Assembly (NCBI GenBank): GCA_963974105.1
Contig: CAXBBG010000001.1
Location: 744,001-808,000 of the forward strand
Length of the DNA: 64,000 bases
Direction: 5' to 3'
Source of the DNA: UBA2136 sp963974105
GTDB taxonomy: Bacteria > Pseudomonadota > Alphaproteobacteria > UBA2136
In this document: positions 62,909 through 64,000 of the stretch, in pieces
Layout of the letters: the number at the start of each line of letters is the position of its first letter
Position numbering within the stretch: the stretch's first letter is position 1
Program-made: the position numbers and the translations under genes
The notes under the pieces: model-generated
Told to the model about the DNA's origin: nothing
Database searches by the model: none
Seen by the model: the letters and a program-made list of their open reading frames with translations, nothing else

Positions 62909-62940
62909 ATAAAAAAACACCGCTTAGGGTGTTTTTTTTT
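62909..62940. terminator. bidirectional terminator downstream of the 62960-63442 gene
   Basis: AAAAACACC-GCTTA-GGGTGTTTTTTTT with A-run on the left, T-run on the right; it ends the minus-strand orphan gene. Confidence 0.85.
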
Positions 62941-62959
62941 GATTTCGAAGATTTAGGTT

Positions 62960-63442
62960 TTACGTGAAACTGGGCGTAAACGTCGTTTCTTGTTTAAATG
63001 GGTTGTGTTTACCTTGACCTATGGTTGTAAGCTGCAATGAACGATCATTCATCTTTTCAGCATAAATACCAAGGATACCAGCAGGCGGGGTGCCGTCACT
63101 TTCATTGTATGTGCTTTTAACGTATATGGTGTGGAAAGTATTTTGAGCGTGGGTGATTAGTGTGTCTTTGCTTGCATAGCTTATACAATCTTTTTGTGTA
63201 TAAGCGATACGCTTGGCGTAAACAATATTTTCACCATCTAATATTTCAACTATAAAGAAATGGTTTTCGTTTAAACCGCCTTCTTGAAGTTGGTGTTTAT
63301 TGTATATCAGTTCGCTCCCATGGTTAAGGATGCTATCGTCTATACGTGTCACCATAACAGTGAGGTCTTTGGTGTTGTTGACAATGTGGGGTACAGGCGC
63401 CTTTTGACGGCTAAGAAGCTGACGTAAAGTTTGTTTAAACAT
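62960..63442 (-). CDS. orphan protein of unknown function (160 aa)
   Basis: A 160-residue soluble protein with no signal peptide, mixed alpha/beta by composition, with NENHFFIVEILDGENIVYAKRIAY in the middle and two Cys at most. The C-terminus is Thr/Pro/Phe-rich. ATG 63442 has AGGATC a few bases upstream. It lies alone between flgE and rpsL on the opposite strand. No family is recognised. Confidence 0.58.
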   Translation of the reverse strand: MFKQTLRQLLSRQKAPVPHIVNNTKDLTVMVTRIDDSILNHGSELIYNKHQLQEGGLNENHFFIVEILDGENIVYAKRIAYTQKDCISYASKDTLITHAQNTFHTIYVKSTYNESDGTPPAGILGIYAEKMNDRSLQLTTIGQGKHNPFKQETTFTPSFT

Positions 63443-63854
63443 GGTAGATCCTTAGCCCTTTGGGGGCGCTAGGTAAAAAGAATAAGTTTTGTACTTAGTA
63501 AGTTGTGGGTGCATAAGGGGGTAATATCAAGCTTAAAAATTTCACATAGGTATGAAATGTTGTGAGTTATTGCCGCTATTTAAGAGGATATATAGATGGT
63601 TTGTATACACCGCGCTGATGTACGTGTTTTAATATCAACTGAATTTTGACCCGTGAAATTGAAAAAGCTTGTTATTTCATCACTTAGTGCTTGACGAAGT
63701 CGTGTCTTTGGCGTAGAAAGGGCATGTTCTTTATTGAACGCAATAGGGAAATTTGGTGGCACGCATTGCCTTTAACCATTTTTCAAAGTAAATGTGCGAA
63801 GCCTTCATATTGGTTCGCCCATTTTTTATTTTATAAAAAACAAGGATATTATTT
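63443..63854. other. leader region upstream of rpsL
   Basis: 412 bp without a confident gene; it holds a sigma-70-like promoter (listed) and AAGGAT before the rpsL start. A 60-codon minus-strand frame inside it has no Shine-Dalgarno sequence. Confidence 0.55.
63691..63719 (+). promoter_or_regulatory. candidate sigma-70 promoter of rpsL
   Basis: TTGACG (63691-63696) and TAGAAA (63714-63719) with a 17-bp spacer, about 135 bases upstream of rpsL. A weaker TTGACC lies at 63645-63650. Confidence 0.5.
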
Positions 63855-64000
63855 ATGCCTACAATTAACCAATTGGTACGTAAGCCTCGTAGTAACCCGA
63901 AGGACAAAACTAAAGTCCCTGCGTTACAAGCTTGCCCGCAAAAGCGTGGCGTTTGTACACGTGTTTACACAACAACCCCTAAAAAGCCGAACTCTGCTTT
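63855..64000 (+). CDS. rpsL: 30S ribosomal protein S12, N-terminal part (3' end outside window)
   Basis: The first 48 codons of ribosomal protein S12, which sits at the decoding centre. The sequence has MPTINQLVRKPR, VPALQACPQKRGVCTRVYTT and PKKPNSA, matching S12 closely. Lys residues in PKKPNSA, where streptomycin-resistance substitutions occur, are of the wild type. ATG follows AAGGATATTATTT. In most bacteria rpsG, fusA and tuf follow. Confidence 0.97.
   Translation, partial: MPTINQLVRKPRSNPKDKTKVPALQACPQKRGVCTRVYTTTPKKPNSA

Larger units (their letters stand above)
62602..62959. other. intergenic region with two terminators and a short direct repeat
   Basis: 358 bp without a gene. It holds the flgE terminator, a GGCTG/CAGCC hairpin around 62619-62659, a 13-bp direct repeat (62716-62728 and 62749-62761) and the terminator shared with the next minus-strand gene. 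Confidence 0.6.

Noticed and set aside
63580..63762. 60-codon minus-strand ORF upstream of rpsL
   Set aside because: No Shine-Dalgarno sequence, composition unlike a conserved protein, and it overlaps the probable rpsL promoter.

Overview
The window is about 64 kb of a low-GC bacterial chromosome from a motile alphaproteobacterium, probably aquatic. The group call rests on the flagellar gene set (fliF-fliG-fliH-fliN-motA-flbD order, an FlbD-type sigma-54 activator, a DUF6468 protein after fliM, a MotE-like protein and an alphaproteobacterial-type CheZ), the etfB-etfA-etfD cluster and an AmgK-like kinase. Genus cannot be read from the sequence. Nothing looks like a prophage, insertion sequence or CRISPR array.

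Layout. 1-8.5 kb holds housekeeping and accessory genes: the 3' part of a SulP transporter, a short-Q-loop (CIO-type) cytochrome bd oxidase with a tiny DUF2474 subunit gene overlapping cydB, a small lipoprotein, tRNA-Ala(TGC), an aspartoacylase-like metallohydrolase, an AmgK-like kinase, a pirin and a membrane J-domain protein. 8.6-12 kb is the electron-transfer flavoprotein operon with its quinone oxidoreductase. 12-13.5 kb has a trypsin-like protease and a DEDDh exonuclease-like protein. 13.6-19.6 kb is one very large exported protein built of five cassettes of YadA-head-like repeats. 19.8-26.1 kb is the minus-strand flagellar operon fliF-G-H-N-motA-flbD, with a flagellin gene diverging from it at 26.5 kb. 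28.2-34.6 kb encodes a 2128-residue RTX/cadherin-like protein, probably a type I-secreted adhesin. 35.1-37.9 kb is class Ia ribonucleotide reductase (nrdA without ATP cone, nrdB), followed by a large palindromic element and two very small genes. 39.2-47 kb contains a receiver protein, a second flagellin with a good sigma-54 promoter, flaG, fliD, fliS, fliL, fliM, DUF6468 and motE-like genes. 47.1-56.2 kb is chemotaxis and stator: cheY, cheZ, cheB, cheA, two tandem MotB-like genes and a large exported TPR protein. 56.3-58.2 kb (minus) is fliP, fliO, an unknown gene and an FlhB-C-terminal-like gene. 58.3-62.6 kb is fliK, flgD, flgE. The window ends with an orphan gene and the start of rpsL.

How the parts work together. 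Most of the window builds and steers a flagellum: MS ring and switch (FliF, FliG, FliM, FliN), export (FliH, FliO, FliP, FlhB-like), hook and its length control (FlgE, FlgD, FliK), filament and cap (two flagellins, FliD, FliS, FlaG), stator (MotA, MotB, FliL, a MotE-like protein, possibly the MotB-like and TPR proteins), chemotaxis (CheA, CheY, CheB, CheZ) and late-gene transcription (FlbD with sigma-54). Two giant repetitive surface or secreted proteins are interleaved with these clusters, which suggests, but does not prove, a link between swimming and attachment.

Most notable: the five-cassette protein with no visible anchor; a MotB-like protein with Gly where MotB has its ion-carrying Asp, encoded directly before a normal MotB and a 1026-residue exported TPR protein; perfect-period repeats inside cheA; a 101-nt nested palindrome after nrdB; a 12-bp inverted repeat between fliF and the first flagellin; and several genes shorter than 70 codons.
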